The notes below the pieces were generated by a model, which worked only from the letters and a program-made list of their open reading frames with translations, searched no databases and was not told the DNA's origin. Position numbers and translations under genes: made by a program. 64,000 nt of DNA from positions 930,001 through 994,000 of the forward strand of contig NZ_CP121671.1 of NCBI RefSeq assembly GCF_029714185.1, in the 5' to 3' direction. Position 1 is the first letter of the stretch; each line of letters begins with the position of its first letter. Source of the stretch: Halobacillus naozhouensis (GTDB lineage Bacteria > Bacillota > Bacilli > Bacillales > Halobacillaceae). Below are positions 41,420-50,081 of the stretch, piece after piece.

Positions 41420-42631
41420 ATGATGTATGACTATACGATAATCGGAGCTGGAATCGTAGGTTTGTCTGTAGGGATGGAGCTGACGAGGCACTATCCGAAT
41501 GCCCGGGTTCTAATTGTTGAAAAGGAATCAGCTATTTCGGCTCATCAAACGGGAAGAAACAGCGGAGTCATTCACTCTGGGATTTACTACAAACCAGGCA
41601 GTTTAAAGGCAAAGCTGGCTCGTACAGGCAACCAGCAAATCGTAGACTTTTGTAAAAAACACAACATTGAGCATGACATTTGCGGTAAAGTAATTGTCGC
41701 TACAAATCAGAAAGAGCTTCCGTTGCTTGAAAATCTTTATGAACGGGGCTTGCAAAATCACTTGGACGTGGAAAAGATCTCACCGAAAGAGCTTAAAGAA
41801 ATAGAACCACATGTCAACGGAATTGCAGCGATCCGGATCCCGAGTACTGGTATTGTCAATTACCAGCAGGTCGCGAAAGTATTTGCAGAACAAATTCAAC
41901 AAAATGGCGGGCAAATTATGTTGGATACAGAGGTCCGAGATATGACGGATGGTGTAGATGGAGTTGAACTCCACACCAACCAGGGGATCTTCCAGAGTCG
42001 GTCCCTCATTAACTGTGGCGGTTTATTCAGTGACCGGATTGCTCAAATGGCCGGTATTAAAACGGACATGAGAATCATTCCGTTTCGCGGGGAATATTTT
42101 GAGTTAAAGCCTGAGAAGCACCATCTTGTTCAAAACCTGATCTACCCGGTTCCTAATCCAGATTTTCCTTTCCTGGGGATTCATTTTACAAGAATGCTGG
42201 ATGGACGGGTTCTGATCGGTCCTAATGCTGTTCTGAGCTTTAAACGGGAGGGATACAGCAAAAAGGACTTTGAAATGAAAGATTTTATCGAATCGGCTAC
42301 TTATCCGGGGCTGCTTAAATTAGCTGGCAAAAATGCGACGGAAGGGTTAAAAGAGATGTATCGTTCTTATAGTAAGAAAGCACTGGTTAAGGAGGTTCAG
42401 CGGTTTATTCCTGAAATCGGTGAAGATGATATTGTTCCGGGAAGAGCGGGGGTTCGTGCCCAGGCTCTTGACTCTGACGGGCATTTGATTGATGACTTTA
42501 TGATGATCCAGGACAAGCGAATGATCCACGTATGTAATGCGCCCTCTCCAGCTGCCACGGCATCGATCGAAATCGGCCGTGAGATCGTCTCGCGTGTGGG
42601 GAAAAATGAGCAAGGAACGGTAAGTTACTAA
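41420..42631 (+). CDS. lhgO: L-2-hydroxyglutarate oxidase/dehydrogenase (LhgO)
   Basis: The 403-residue FAD enzyme oxidises L-2-hydroxyglutarate to 2-oxoglutarate. It begins with the FAD-binding motif YTIIGAGIVGLSVGMELTR, followed by VEKESAISAHQTGRNSGVIH, then HSGIYYKPGSLKAKL, which are family signatures; the ending HVCNAPSPAATASIEIG is also typical. AAGGAG precedes the start by 10 nt. It is cotranscribed with the Nramp-like transporter under the probable control of the GntR-type regulator and CcpA, as expected for a carbon-source pathway. Confidence 0.9.
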   Translation: MMYDYTIIGAGIVGLSVGMELTRHYPNARVLIVEKESAISAHQTGRNSGVIHSGIYYKPGSLKAKLARTGNQQIVDFCKKHNIEHDICGKVIVATNQKELPLLENLYERGLQNHLDVEKISPKELKEIEPHVNGIAAIRIPSTGIVNYQQVAKVFAEQIQQNGGQIMLDTEVRDMTDGVDGVELHTNQGIFQSRSLINCGGLFSDRIAQMAGIKTDMRIIPFRGEYFELKPEKHHLVQNLIYPVPNPDFPFLGIHFTRMLDGRVLIGPNAVLSFKREGYSKKDFEMKDFIESATYPGLLKLAGKNATEGLKEMYRSYSKKALVKEVQRFIPEIGEDDIVPGRAGVRAQALDSDGHLIDDFMMIQDKRMIHVCNAPSPAATASIEIGREIVSRVGKNEQGTVSY

Positions 42632-42645
42632 TGGATATTTTGAAA

Positions 42646-42666
42646 GGCCAGTAGAATTTCCTGGCC
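42646..42666 (+). terminator. Weak terminator-like hairpin after lhgO
   Basis: GGCCAG (42646-42651) and CTGGCC (42661-42666) form a 6-bp stem, followed by ATTCTC only. It may end the three-gene transcript inefficiently. Confidence 0.45.
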
Positions 42667-42760
42667 ATTCTCATGTTGAAGTTTATCGATAATTGACATT
42701 TCTGATAAACTGAATGGTAGACTGAGATATGAAAGGCCTTTCAAAGGAGAGAACATCTAC

Positions 42761-43831
42761 ATGAAGAACACACTACGAATCGCCGGCGCTTACGTCGGTA
42801 TCATTATTGGAGCAGGATTTGCTTCAGGGCAGGAAATTGTCCAATTTTTCACAAGTTTTGGGTTATGGGGGATTATCGGAGCAGTTATAACTATTGCCTT
42901 ATTTGCGTTTATCGGGATGCAACTCATACAGTTGGGGTCGCATTTACAGGTCTCCTCCCATAAAAAAGTCATCCGGCATATTTGCGGAAAATACTTAGGT
43001 CCAGTTGTCGATATTACGTTGACATTCTTTTTGTTTGGGGTGGCTACCATTATGGTCGCTGGCAGTGGTTCGATCTTCGAACAGCAATTTGGGATGTCAC
43101 CCTTAGTAGGTAATATCTTAATGGTCATTTTATCTACCCTGACTCTTTGTCTAAATACAGACAAGGTGATTTCAGTGATTAGTTTAATCAGTCCCTATAT
43201 GTTGACACTGATTATTATCATCACGATTTATTCTTTCTTTACCAGTAACGCCGAACTATCGGAATTGGAAAGTACTGCGTTGGCCCAGCCATCAGCAGCC
43301 TCGCATTGGCTGCTTAGTGCACTGTTGTATGTCGCCTTTAATATTGCGGTAGGTTTTTCTATGATGACACTAATCGGTTCTACTGCCAAGGATAGTAAAT
43401 CGGCTGGCCGTGGGGCTGTTCTAGGCGGAATTTGCCTTGGCGTTTTAGTTGTTCTTATCAATTTAGGAATCTATGCAAATATCAATCGATTGCAAGGGAT
43501 TGACATGCCGACATTGTTGTTGGCTTCTGATATATCACCTGTCGTAGGAATTCTGATGTCGATTGCGCTGCTTTCGATGATCTTCAACACAGCGGTTGGC
43601 ATGCTGTATTCATTTACCGCACGATTTGTTGAAGCAGATACACCAAAGTTCAGAGGTGCGGTAGTTGTGGTAGGGCTTCTATCTTTTGCAGCAAGTTTGG
43701 TAGGATTTACTGATCTTGTCAGCACCGTATACCCATTGATGGGCTATCTAGGATTCATTTTGATCGGCGGGGTAACGATCTCCTGGGTACGGTCTAAGAA
43801 GCAGCCGGCCCCGGTGGCTGCTGAGGAATAA
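42761..43831 (+). CDS. YkvI-family membrane protein (APC-fold, putative transporter)
   Basis: The 356-residue polytopic protein has about ten hydrophobic helices. The opening AGAYVGIIIGAGFASGQEIV, followed by QFFTSFG, is the YkvI-family hallmark and resembles the unwound first helix of APC-fold sodium symporters. AAAGGAG lies upstream of the ATG. TTGACA occurs near 42697 but no good -10 follows at 17 nt. It is a single gene with its own terminator. The substrate is unknown. Confidence 0.78.
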   Translation: MKNTLRIAGAYVGIIIGAGFASGQEIVQFFTSFGLWGIIGAVITIALFAFIGMQLIQLGSHLQVSSHKKVIRHICGKYLGPVVDITLTFFLFGVATIMVAGSGSIFEQQFGMSPLVGNILMVILSTLTLCLNTDKVISVISLISPYMLTLIIIITIYSFFTSNAELSELESTALAQPSAASHWLLSALLYVAFNIAVGFSMMTLIGSTAKDSKSAGRGAVLGGICLGVLVVLINLGIYANINRLQGIDMPTLLLASDISPVVGILMSIALLSMIFNTAVGMLYSFTARFVEADTPKFRGAVVVVGLLSFAASLVGFTDLVSTVYPLMGYLGFILIGGVTISWVRSKKQPAPVAAEE

Positions 43832-43918
43832 GAATTCTACACGCGCTATCGTAAGTGAAGTTTCCGCAGATGTAGTATATGAAAATTAGGAGATGCATTC
43901 AGTAGAAAAATGCATGGG

Positions 43919-43955
43919 AAGCCGAAGCAATGGGAGACCTTGCTTCGGCTTTCCT
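43919..43955 (+). terminator. Terminator of the YkvI-like gene
   Basis: AAGCCGAAGCAA (43919-43930) and TTGCTTCGGCTT (43940-43951) form a perfect 12-bp stem with a 9-base loop followed by TCCTT. A smaller ATGCATT/AATGCAT hairpin precedes it. Confidence 0.82.
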
Positions 43956-43989
43956 TATATGATTCTTGTTAGGATAAGGGGGGATTTGT

Positions 43990-44160
43990 ATGGGAACATC
44001 TGAACAACTTGGAAAGGAAATAATTTCAAGGTTTTCTACCTGTATTGATGTGCCTATTAACCTAATGGATCCTATTGGCAGAACCGTCGATGAGCTTAAT
44101 CAGCAGTATTCATGGCCACCGCTTTATCTTACGGGTTATTTACCTGACATCCCCTCTTGA
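43990..44160 (+). CDS. Small protein of 56 residues, unrecognised
   Basis: An open frame from ATG 43990 to TGA 44158-44160 is preceded by a very strong ribosome binding site (AAGGGGGG at 8 nt). The product is soluble-looking: MGTSEQLGKEIISRFSTCID, then VPINLMDPIGRTVDEL and a short proline-rich end. The INLMDPIGR stretch faintly recalls the N-terminal sensor of CdaR-type regulators, so it could be a remnant of one, but it might equally be an independent small protein. It lies alone between a terminator and the YihY-type gene. Being short, it could be spurious; the ribosome binding site is the main support. Confidence 0.5.
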   Translation: MGTSEQLGKEIISRFSTCIDVPINLMDPIGRTVDELNQQYSWPPLYLTGYLPDIPS

Positions 44161-44275
44161 CGCCAACCCCCTGACCAAAAGAAGGTCATCACCCTGCCCT
44201 CTAGGTAGATTAAGCGAATAATGTGCAGAGCGGCGAATACAGTTTGTACAAGAGGCTTACATTGAGGGGAGTATG

Positions 44276-45100
44276 ATGACACAATACAATACGGGATTTT
44301 ACAAGGAGTTAATCAACCGTTCTATCCACGATAAAGTGTTTGATATGGCTGCACAGCTGGCTTATTATTTACTGCTCGCACTGTTTCCATTTTTAATTTT
44401 AATGTTCAGTTTGTTAAGCTTTCTGCCCATTTCAGTTCAATCCGTCTTAAACTTGGTCAGGCCGTTTGCCCCACAAGGTTCTATGCAGTTGATTGAAAAC
44501 AACTTATATCATGTACTTGAGGTAACAAGGGGAGACTTATTATCACTGAGTATGGTGATGACCGTTTGGTTGTCAGCATTAGGGACCAACGCCTTGATTC
44601 GTACACTAAATAGTGCCTATCGGGTAGAAGAAAGCAGATCCCCCATTAAATCGCTGGTGGTAGCCATTATGCTTACAGTCGGAATGATTGTCAGTATAAT
44701 TATTTCTTTATTGTTATCAGTTTTTGGAAAAGAAATTGGGCTGTACATTTTTTCTCATGCAGGATTATCCACTGCCTTTTTACCTGACTGGAATGTGCTG
44801 CGGTGGTCTCTCAGCTTTTTTATTTTAATTTTGTTATTTGCCTGCTTATACTTTGTGGCCCCAAATGAGAAACTGCGTGTAAGAGATATCATCCCTGGTA
44901 CGCTATTTGCTGCGATTGGGTGGCAGCTGGCTTCGCTTGGATTTTCTTATTATGTAGGAGTCAGCAATTATTCTCTCATCTATGGAAACCTTGGGACCAT
45001 CGTCGTTCTGATGGTTTGGCTCTATCTCTCTTCATTGATGATCCTGCTTGGCGGCGAAATCAATGCCATAGTAAGGAGCGGCAGGATAAGGGTAATGTAA
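44276..45100 (+). CDS. YihY/UPF0761 family inner membrane protein
   Basis: The 274-residue membrane protein has about six helices and the YihY/virulence factor BrkB family features: DMAAQLAYYLLLALFPFLIL near the start, ALGTNALIRTLNSAY in the middle and YGNLGTIVVLMVWLYLSSL, then ILLGGEINA, at the end. The family was once called RNase BN by mistake; its function is unknown. ATG 44276 is 6 nt after GAGGGG; ATG 44273 is closer and less likely. Confidence 0.85.
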   Translation: MTQYNTGFYKELINRSIHDKVFDMAAQLAYYLLLALFPFLILMFSLLSFLPISVQSVLNLVRPFAPQGSMQLIENNLYHVLEVTRGDLLSLSMVMTVWLSALGTNALIRTLNSAYRVEESRSPIKSLVVAIMLTVGMIVSIIISLLLSVFGKEIGLYIFSHAGLSTAFLPDWNVLRWSLSFFILILLFACLYFVAPNEKLRVRDIIPGTLFAAIGWQLASLGFSYYVGVSNYSLIYGNLGTIVVLMVWLYLSSLMILLGGEINAIVRSGRIRVM

Positions 45101-45131
45101 TTATTGAAGAGGTTCACAAAGCCATTATAAG

Positions 45132-45160
45132 AGAGGACCGGGCGGCCACGGTCCTCTTTT
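45132..45160 (+). terminator. Terminator of the YihY-like gene
   Basis: AGAGGACCG (45132-45140) and CGGTCCTCT (45149-45157) form a perfect 9-bp stem followed by TTTT, 31 bp after the stop codon and between convergent genes. Confidence 0.88.
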
Positions 45161-45162
45161 CA

Positions 45163-45648
45163 TTATGAAATGTTTTCTTTAACCTCTTTCATTTGATCAA
45201 GGTGACGCAATTCATGCCAGCCGATAAATTCCACCCACTGAACAAGATTCATATCTCCGAATATTGGATGAGGGAAAGCTCGGTTTTTCAAGATCTCTTC
45301 CTCTTTATTATGGATTAAAAACATCGTGGCTTCCCTGCTTTTCTCTAACCCTTTTCTAGCATCCTCTATTGTATGAAACTCTCCTTTTGGCTGAACAGCT
45401 TCAGGTGCGGGTACTTTCTGGCTGCGATCTGGTGTATGGTGGACAGGTTTGTCACTGACCTGCTGCTCATCACCTTCTTTTAATGCTTTTCCTATTTGGT
45501 AAACAACAAGTTGTTCCATTAAATAGAGGTGTTCCAGTACTTCAAGGATCGACCAGGATTCTTGCCCTGGTTTTACGGTGGCCTGATCGTCGGAAATGTT
45601 CTTCACGAATTCAAGAACTTCCTGTCTCTTTTGATCTAATCCGTACAT
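45163..45648 (-). CDS. DinB-family putative metal-dependent protein
   Basis: The 161-residue protein matches the DinB four-helix bundle: PGQESWSILEVLEHLYLMEQ with a metal-binding histidine in the second helix and the ending FIGWHELRHLDQMKE with the HxxxH pair. Members are thiol-transferase or hydrolase-like and mostly uncharacterised. The start was set to ATG 45648, 8 nt after AAAGGA; TTG 45669 has no ribosome binding site. Confidence 0.83.
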   Translation of the reverse strand: MYGLDQKRQEVLEFVKNISDDQATVKPGQESWSILEVLEHLYLMEQLVVYQIGKALKEGDEQQVSDKPVHHTPDRSQKVPAPEAVQPKGEFHTIEDARKGLEKSREATMFLIHNKEEEILKNRAFPHPIFGDMNLVQWVEFIGWHELRHLDQMKEVKENIS

Positions 45649-45810
45649 TTTAAACGTCCTTTCTAACAAGAGGATGTATTCATTTTACCATAAAAAGGGC
45701 AACTGTTTCTCTTTTAAACCAGACTGCTAGATTTGCTCGTAAACATGCCAGTTCGCATTATTGCAAGGTAAAGCCATCCCATCAAACAATGGGAGAATCA
45801 AGATAGTTTA

Positions 45811-46788
45811 CTATGAAACGGAAGAGATAGAATCCTCATCCTGACTGGTATCTTTCTCATTTTTTTCCTGTTGTTTTCTAAAAATCGTAGCAATGATAGG
45901 ACCGGATATATTATGCCACACACTGAAGATCGCACTCGGAACAGCCGCTAAAGGGCTGAAGTGGACAGAAGCCAGGGAAGCTCCGAGCCCGGAGTTCTGC
46001 ATCCCCACTTCAATAGAAACTGCGCGCTGTTTTGCAGCAGGCATTTTAAATAATTTGCCGATACTGTAGCCAATGAGATAACCGAGCACATTGTGGAGCA
46101 CAACGATCGCGAATATGGTCATCCCTGTCTCAGCTATTTGACTTTGACTGTCACTAATAACAGCCGCCACAATCGCAACAATAGCAGTAACCGAAACGAG
46201 AGGCAGGGCTTTCACGCCAGTCTGGACTTTGTTCCCTAATAATGCCTTTACCCCAAGTCCCAGTAGAATTGGAAACAGAACAATTTTGACGATGGACATA
46301 AACAACGCCCCTGCTGAGACGGGAAGCCACTGACTGGCAAACAACAATACGAGCGCAGGGGTGAGAAGAGGGGCAAGCAAGGTAGACACCGATGTGATGG
46401 ATACAGACAAGGCTGTATCGCCTTTTGATAAATATGTCATAACGTTTGATGACGTTCCGCCAGGACAGCACCCTACTAAAATAACCCCAACCGCCACCTC
46501 AGGCGATACGGGCAGGATCGTAACGAGTAAGAAAGCGAGCAAAGGCATAATGGTAAATTGTGCACCTACGCCAATCGCCACATCTTTTGGTCGGCGAAAT
46601 ACTTCTTGAAAATCATGTTTAGATAATGTCAGCCCCATTCCAAACATGATAATTCCTAATAAGGGCACGATGTAAGGGACGATCCACGTAAAACCTGAAG
46701 GAAAAACGAAGGATAAGACCGCAAATAATAATACCCATATGGCAAATGTACTTCCTACAAAACTGCTGATTTTTTCTAATGTTTTCAT
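45811..46788 (-). CDS. Bile acid:sodium symporter (BASS) family transporter, YocS-like
   Basis: The 325-residue membrane protein has about nine to ten helices. GVILVGCCPGGTSSNVMTYL, followed by SKGDTALSVSIT, and EVGMQNSGLGASLA are the two crossing-helix signatures of the family, which carries organic anions with sodium. The C-terminal tail is very acidic. It resembles YocS of B. subtilis. AGGAGG lies just before the ATG. The substrate is unknown. Confidence 0.88.
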   Translation of the reverse strand: MKTLEKISSFVGSTFAIWVLLFAVLSFVFPSGFTWIVPYIVPLLGIIMFGMGLTLSKHDFQEVFRRPKDVAIGVGAQFTIMPLLAFLLVTILPVSPEVAVGVILVGCCPGGTSSNVMTYLSKGDTALSVSITSVSTLLAPLLTPALVLLFASQWLPVSAGALFMSIVKIVLFPILLGLGVKALLGNKVQTGVKALPLVSVTAIVAIVAAVISDSQSQIAETGMTIFAIVVLHNVLGYLIGYSIGKLFKMPAAKQRAVSIEVGMQNSGLGASLASVHFSPLAAVPSAIFSVWHNISGPIIATIFRKQQEKNEKDTSQDEDSISSVS

Positions 46789-46902
46789 ACTATTCCTCCT
46801 TTTCGAATGAATTATTTTCAGATTATACTATATCCTCAGTTAATTCACTTAGGAAAAATAAGAAAAAAACCAGTTTAGAAAATAATTACGGGGAAGACGG
46901 AA

Positions 46903-46952
46903 GGAAGCCAAGAAGGCAAGCAGCAGAAAAGGGGCGTTGTTCTTTGGCTTCC
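46903..46952. other. Long hairpin in the gap between two transporter genes
   Basis: GGAAGCCAAGAA (46903-46914) pairs with TTCTTTGGCTTCC (46940-46952) around a 25-base loop, with one bulge; outer AAATAA/TTATTT pairing may extend it. No T-tract follows on either strand, so it is not an obvious terminator. It lies upstream of the minus-strand BASS gene. Confidence 0.4.
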
Positions 46953-46975
46953 ATAGTTATTTCCCCCCTCTAAAT

Positions 46976-47007
46976 AAAGAAAAGAGCAGACCATTTAGGC
47001 CTGCTCT
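46976..47007 (-). terminator. Terminator of the DAACS symporter gene
   Basis: AGAGCAG (46983-46989) and CTGCTCT (47001-47007) form the stem with extra GCC/GGT pairing inside; on the minus strand TTTCTTTAT follows. It starts 16 bp after the stop codon. Confidence 0.85.
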
Positions 47008-47023
47008 GAAGATATGTGTATAA

Positions 47024-48277
47024 CTAGTTGCTTACGTGACTAATGTCTGTTTCCACGGGCTCTTCTGGCAGACCGTGTTTTTTCTCTGTTTCCGTTACGA
47101 CAACGGCACAAGCTGCATCACCTGTAATGTTGATCGCTGTACGAGTCATGTCAAGAAGGCGGTCAATCCCGATAATTAATGCAATACCTTCAACTGGCAG
47201 TTGTACCTGGTTAAGAACCATGGCCAGCATGATCAGTCCCACACCTGGGACTCCTGCTGTCCCGATACTAGCGAGTACGGCGGTGACTACAACCATAATC
47301 AGTTGCGAGAACGCCAAATCACTTCCATACACTTGAGCAATAAAGATAGTGGCTACCCCTTGCATGATGGCAGTCCCATCCATGTTAATAGTGGCCCCTA
47401 ACGGTTGAACAAAACCGCTGATTGATTTCGGAACACCTAAGTTTTCCTGGGCTGTTTTCATCGAAATTGGCAGTGTGGAGCTACTGCTTGACGTACTAAA
47501 TCCAACCGTTGCTGCAGGGAAGAAGCCTTTGAAGAAACGGATCGGATTCATTTTACCGATTAAGGAAACAGCTCCACCATACACAACAAATGCATGGATA
47601 AATAATGCGAGTAAGACGACTAACATATAGGCGGCCATCGCTTTGGCACCATCTAGTCCCATTTGACCAATGGCCGAAGCTAGTAAACCGAAGGCACCGT
47701 ATGGAGCGAATCGCATAATTAGGTTAACAAGAAACATCATAATTTCATTACCTTGTTCAATAACCTTCGTTACACCATCCACCTTTTTGCCAAGCATTGT
47801 TAGCGCAAACCCAATAAAAATGGAGAAGGCAATAATTTGCAGCATATTCCCTTCTGCCATTGCCTGGATAGGGTTAGTAGGAATAATACCTGTGAATGTT
47901 TCGACAACTGACGGTGCCTGCTGACTTTCGTATTCGGCTCCAGACGTGTCAATCCCTGAGTTCCCAGGCTCGAACAGGTAGGCTAATCCAATTGCAATGG
48001 AAATAGCAATTGTTGTGGTTACCAGGAAAAAGGCAACTGTTTTCGTCCCTATTCTTCCTAGTTTCTTCGGATCTCCTAAAGAGGCGACACCGAGAGTGAT
48101 AGAGAAAAACACGATTGGCACAACTAACATTTTAATTAAGTTTAGAAAGATTGTACCAAGTGGACTGAATACATAAGCATCTAAAGTATCAAATAAGTCC
48201 GGTGCAAAAAAATGCAAAATTAGACCGACGACAGCACCTAGAGCAAGTCCGATTAAAATCTTGGCTGTTAATTTCAT
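47024..48277 (-). CDS. Dicarboxylate/amino acid:cation symporter (DAACS, GltP/GltT type)
   Basis: The 417-residue membrane carrier imports glutamate, aspartate or C4-dicarboxylates with Na+ or H+. The serine-rich STSSSSSTLPISM loop, the NMDGTA motif and the ending DRLLDMTRTAINITGDAACA, which carries the substrate-binding residues, are standard. GGGGGT precedes the ATG. A cre-like sequence lies 26 bp upstream. Whether glutamate, aspartate or another acid is preferred cannot be read reliably. Confidence 0.92.
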   Translation of the reverse strand: MKLTAKILIGLALGAVVGLILHFFAPDLFDTLDAYVFSPLGTIFLNLIKMLVVPIVFFSITLGVASLGDPKKLGRIGTKTVAFFLVTTTIAISIAIGLAYLFEPGNSGIDTSGAEYESQQAPSVVETFTGIIPTNPIQAMAEGNMLQIIAFSIFIGFALTMLGKKVDGVTKVIEQGNEIMMFLVNLIMRFAPYGAFGLLASAIGQMGLDGAKAMAAYMLVVLLALFIHAFVVYGGAVSLIGKMNPIRFFKGFFPAATVGFSTSSSSSTLPISMKTAQENLGVPKSISGFVQPLGATINMDGTAIMQGVATIFIAQVYGSDLAFSQLIMVVVTAVLASIGTAGVPGVGLIMLAMVLNQVQLPVEGIALIIGIDRLLDMTRTAINITGDAACAVVVTETEKKHGLPEEPVETDISHVSN

Positions 48278-48302
48278 ACATTTACCCCCTTAGGTATATT
48301 AT

Positions 48303-48316
48303 TGAGAGCGTTTGCT
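48303..48316 (-). promoter_or_regulatory. Cre-like site upstream of the DAACS gene
   Basis: On the minus strand AGCAAACGCTCTCA matches the cre consensus TGWAANCGNTNWCA at 10 of 12 defined positions, including the central CG and the 3-prime CA. Confidence 0.45.
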
Positions 48317-48440
48317 TAAACAATTATATTGCCTCTCAGCTGGTGGTATGTGTCATGGAGTTAAGTTAAATCGAATGTTTTGAAGAAACCTGTATGTTGG
48401 TGACACATAACAGGAATAACCGTAAGCGTGTTTGCAAAGG

Positions 48441-48470
48441 CTTGGCAGCTTCTGAGGAGAAGCTGCCAAG
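48441..48470. other. Perfect 13-bp hairpin, unexplained
   Basis: CTTGGCAGCTTCT (48441-48453) and AGAAGCTGCCAAG (48458-48470) pair perfectly around GAGG. Neither strand continues with a T-tract, and both neighbouring genes point away from it. Confidence 0.45.
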
Positions 48471-48849
48471 TTATAGTAAGGATTTGTCACGGCAGGAATA
48501 TAATTTATATGGTGGCGATCATGCTTTTGTGTAAATATAAATAAAACATCTTCAAATTAACTCACTCATCCGCCTGGCAAGCTTCTCATAGGGCAAAAAC
48601 CTTGCTCAAACAGCTTAACGACACTTTCCCTTAATTATAAACTATCATAATTATATGTTTACATAAAGACAAAAAATTTTCCAAAATCACTTAATTCCTA
48701 ATAAAACAGCATTTTTTGATAGATTTTCTGCAAAAACGATAGAATTTGCCCCCTTATATAGATAAAATTGGATTTCTTTGATTATTTATGGAATCCTTCA
48801 CCCAGAAGTGAGAAAATTACAGAAAGAACTTGAAGGAGATTTGGTACAT

Positions 48850-49266
48850 ATGAATAACGATTGTCCATTTTGTCAGATTGGTCTTGATCCAGAACAACAG
48901 ATTATTTTTGAAAATAAAACCTGTTATTTTATCCAAAAACCTTCTGAGCAGGAAATTCTGGAGGGAAGCGGACTGGTTATTCCGAAGACACATACCCAAA
49001 CAGTGTTTGAATTGTCAGCGGAACAGTGGAGGGATTCGCAGGATTTGTTGAAAAAAGCAAAGGATTATCTGGACCACTTCCATTCTCCAGACGGGTACAG
49101 TGTCGGATGGAACACTGGGGAGGTAGGCGGTCAGTCGATCCCTCATGCCCATTTACACGTAATTCCTAGATATAAGGATGAACCATATGCGGGCAAGGGA
49201 ATCCGGTACTGGATTAAACAACCCAGTAATTCACGCCAGTTATCTAAAGAGATGAGATCGCAATGA
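48850..49266 (+). CDS. HIT-family (histidine triad) hydrolase
   Basis: The 138-residue protein carries the HIT motif SIPHAHLHVIPR with H99, H101 and H103, and an N-terminal CPFCQIGL pair of cysteines that may bind zinc. It is expected to hydrolyse or transfer nucleotidyl groups from small molecules such as AMP-amines or dinucleoside polyphosphates. ATG 48850 is preceded by AAGGAG at 11 nt; the longer frame from the TTG at 48778 has no ribosome binding site. Confidence 0.88.
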   Translation: MNNDCPFCQIGLDPEQQIIFENKTCYFIQKPSEQEILEGSGLVIPKTHTQTVFELSAEQWRDSQDLLKKAKDYLDHFHSPDGYSVGWNTGEVGGQSIPHAHLHVIPRYKDEPYAGKGIRYWIKQPSNSRQLSKEMRSQ

Positions 49267-49592
49267 CTGGTGTGAAGCGAGGTCTCCACACATATTTGCT
49301 TATAGCAAGCTAGTTTAATAGCCTCATATTTACTAGTTGTGCCCCTCAAGAATCTCAGAAAATAGTGTCTTATCCTCTAAAACTGATAAAAAATAAGAAG
49401 ATAATGAATTGAATAGCAAGATTCGCTTTTTTTCTACAAATGATCTTTTGTAAAATGTAATAGTGTTTTATAAAATGGATTCTTTATATGAATGAATACT
49501 CACTCACAGAAGGGGATGAAAAATGTTCGGTATTTAAACGATTTATAAGTGAAGTTGGAATCGGAAAGGTTTATGTAAATTGAGGTGACAGG
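49267..49592. other. Intergenic region before the GNAT gene
   Basis: No gene or clear hairpin was recognised. TATAAA near 49470 with TTGTAA about 15 nt upstream could be a poor promoter. GAAGGGGATGAAAAATG near 49508-49524 looks like a ribosome binding site with a start, but the frame ends after four codons. Confidence 0.3.
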
Positions 49593-50033
49593 TTGAAATA
49601 CAAGGTGAAAATGGAAATGGAGCGAAACAGTCAGTTTCAGGAGTACCTTCATCATAAGATTATGGAGTACAACGAGGATTTTTCTTTGCATCATAGTCTT
49701 ACTAGACGCCGAAACTCAGCCCAGCCAATCAATATGATCGTAACAAATATAGACAACAAATGGGTAGGAGGAATGTCTGCGGAACTATATTCAAGCTGGC
49801 TTGAAATCATAGATTTGTGGTTTAGCAGGTCATTTCGAGGAATAGGTATTGGAACAGAGTTACTTCATAAGGCAGAGTCTATGGCTAGAAAAAGAGGAGC
49901 TGAATACTCTATGTTAACTACATTCGATTATCAAGCGAAATCTTTTTATGAAGCAAAGGGGTACAAAGTTGTTGGTGAATTAAAGGACCATCCCCCTGGG
50001 TTAAGTTTTTACACGTTGACTAAAAGTCTTTAA
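49593..50033 (+). CDS. GNAT-family N-acetyltransferase
   Basis: The 146-residue protein has the GNAT core: LEIIDLWFSRSFRGIGIGTE with the acetyl-CoA loop RGIGIG, and the ending SFYEAKGYKVVGELKD. TTG 49593 is preceded by GAGGTGA at 5 nt. It is likely cotranscribed with the Nudix gene 48 bp downstream. The acceptor is unknown. Confidence 0.85.
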   Translation: MKYKVKMEMERNSQFQEYLHHKIMEYNEDFSLHHSLTRRRNSAQPINMIVTNIDNKWVGGMSAELYSSWLEIIDLWFSRSFRGIGIGTELLHKAESMARKRGAEYSMLTTFDYQAKSFYEAKGYKVVGELKDHPPGLSFYTLTKSL

Positions 50034-50081
50034 GAATGTATAAACACATCATAACTTTTATAAACGTTGGGAGACTGGATA

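Larger units (their letters stand above)
48278..48849. other. Long intergenic region between divergent DAACS and HIT genes
   Basis: No credible gene. A cre-like site lies at 48303-48316 and a perfect 13-bp hairpin with a GAGG loop at 48441-48470. The rest is AT-rich and must contain both divergent promoters; TATAGATA near 48759-48766 is a possible -10 region for the HIT gene. Confidence 0.4.

Noticed and set aside
46779..46973. A 64-codon plus-strand frame in the gap between two transporter genes
   Set aside because: It begins over the ribosome binding site of the minus-strand BASS gene and crosses the hairpin at 46903-46952; no ribosome binding site of its own.
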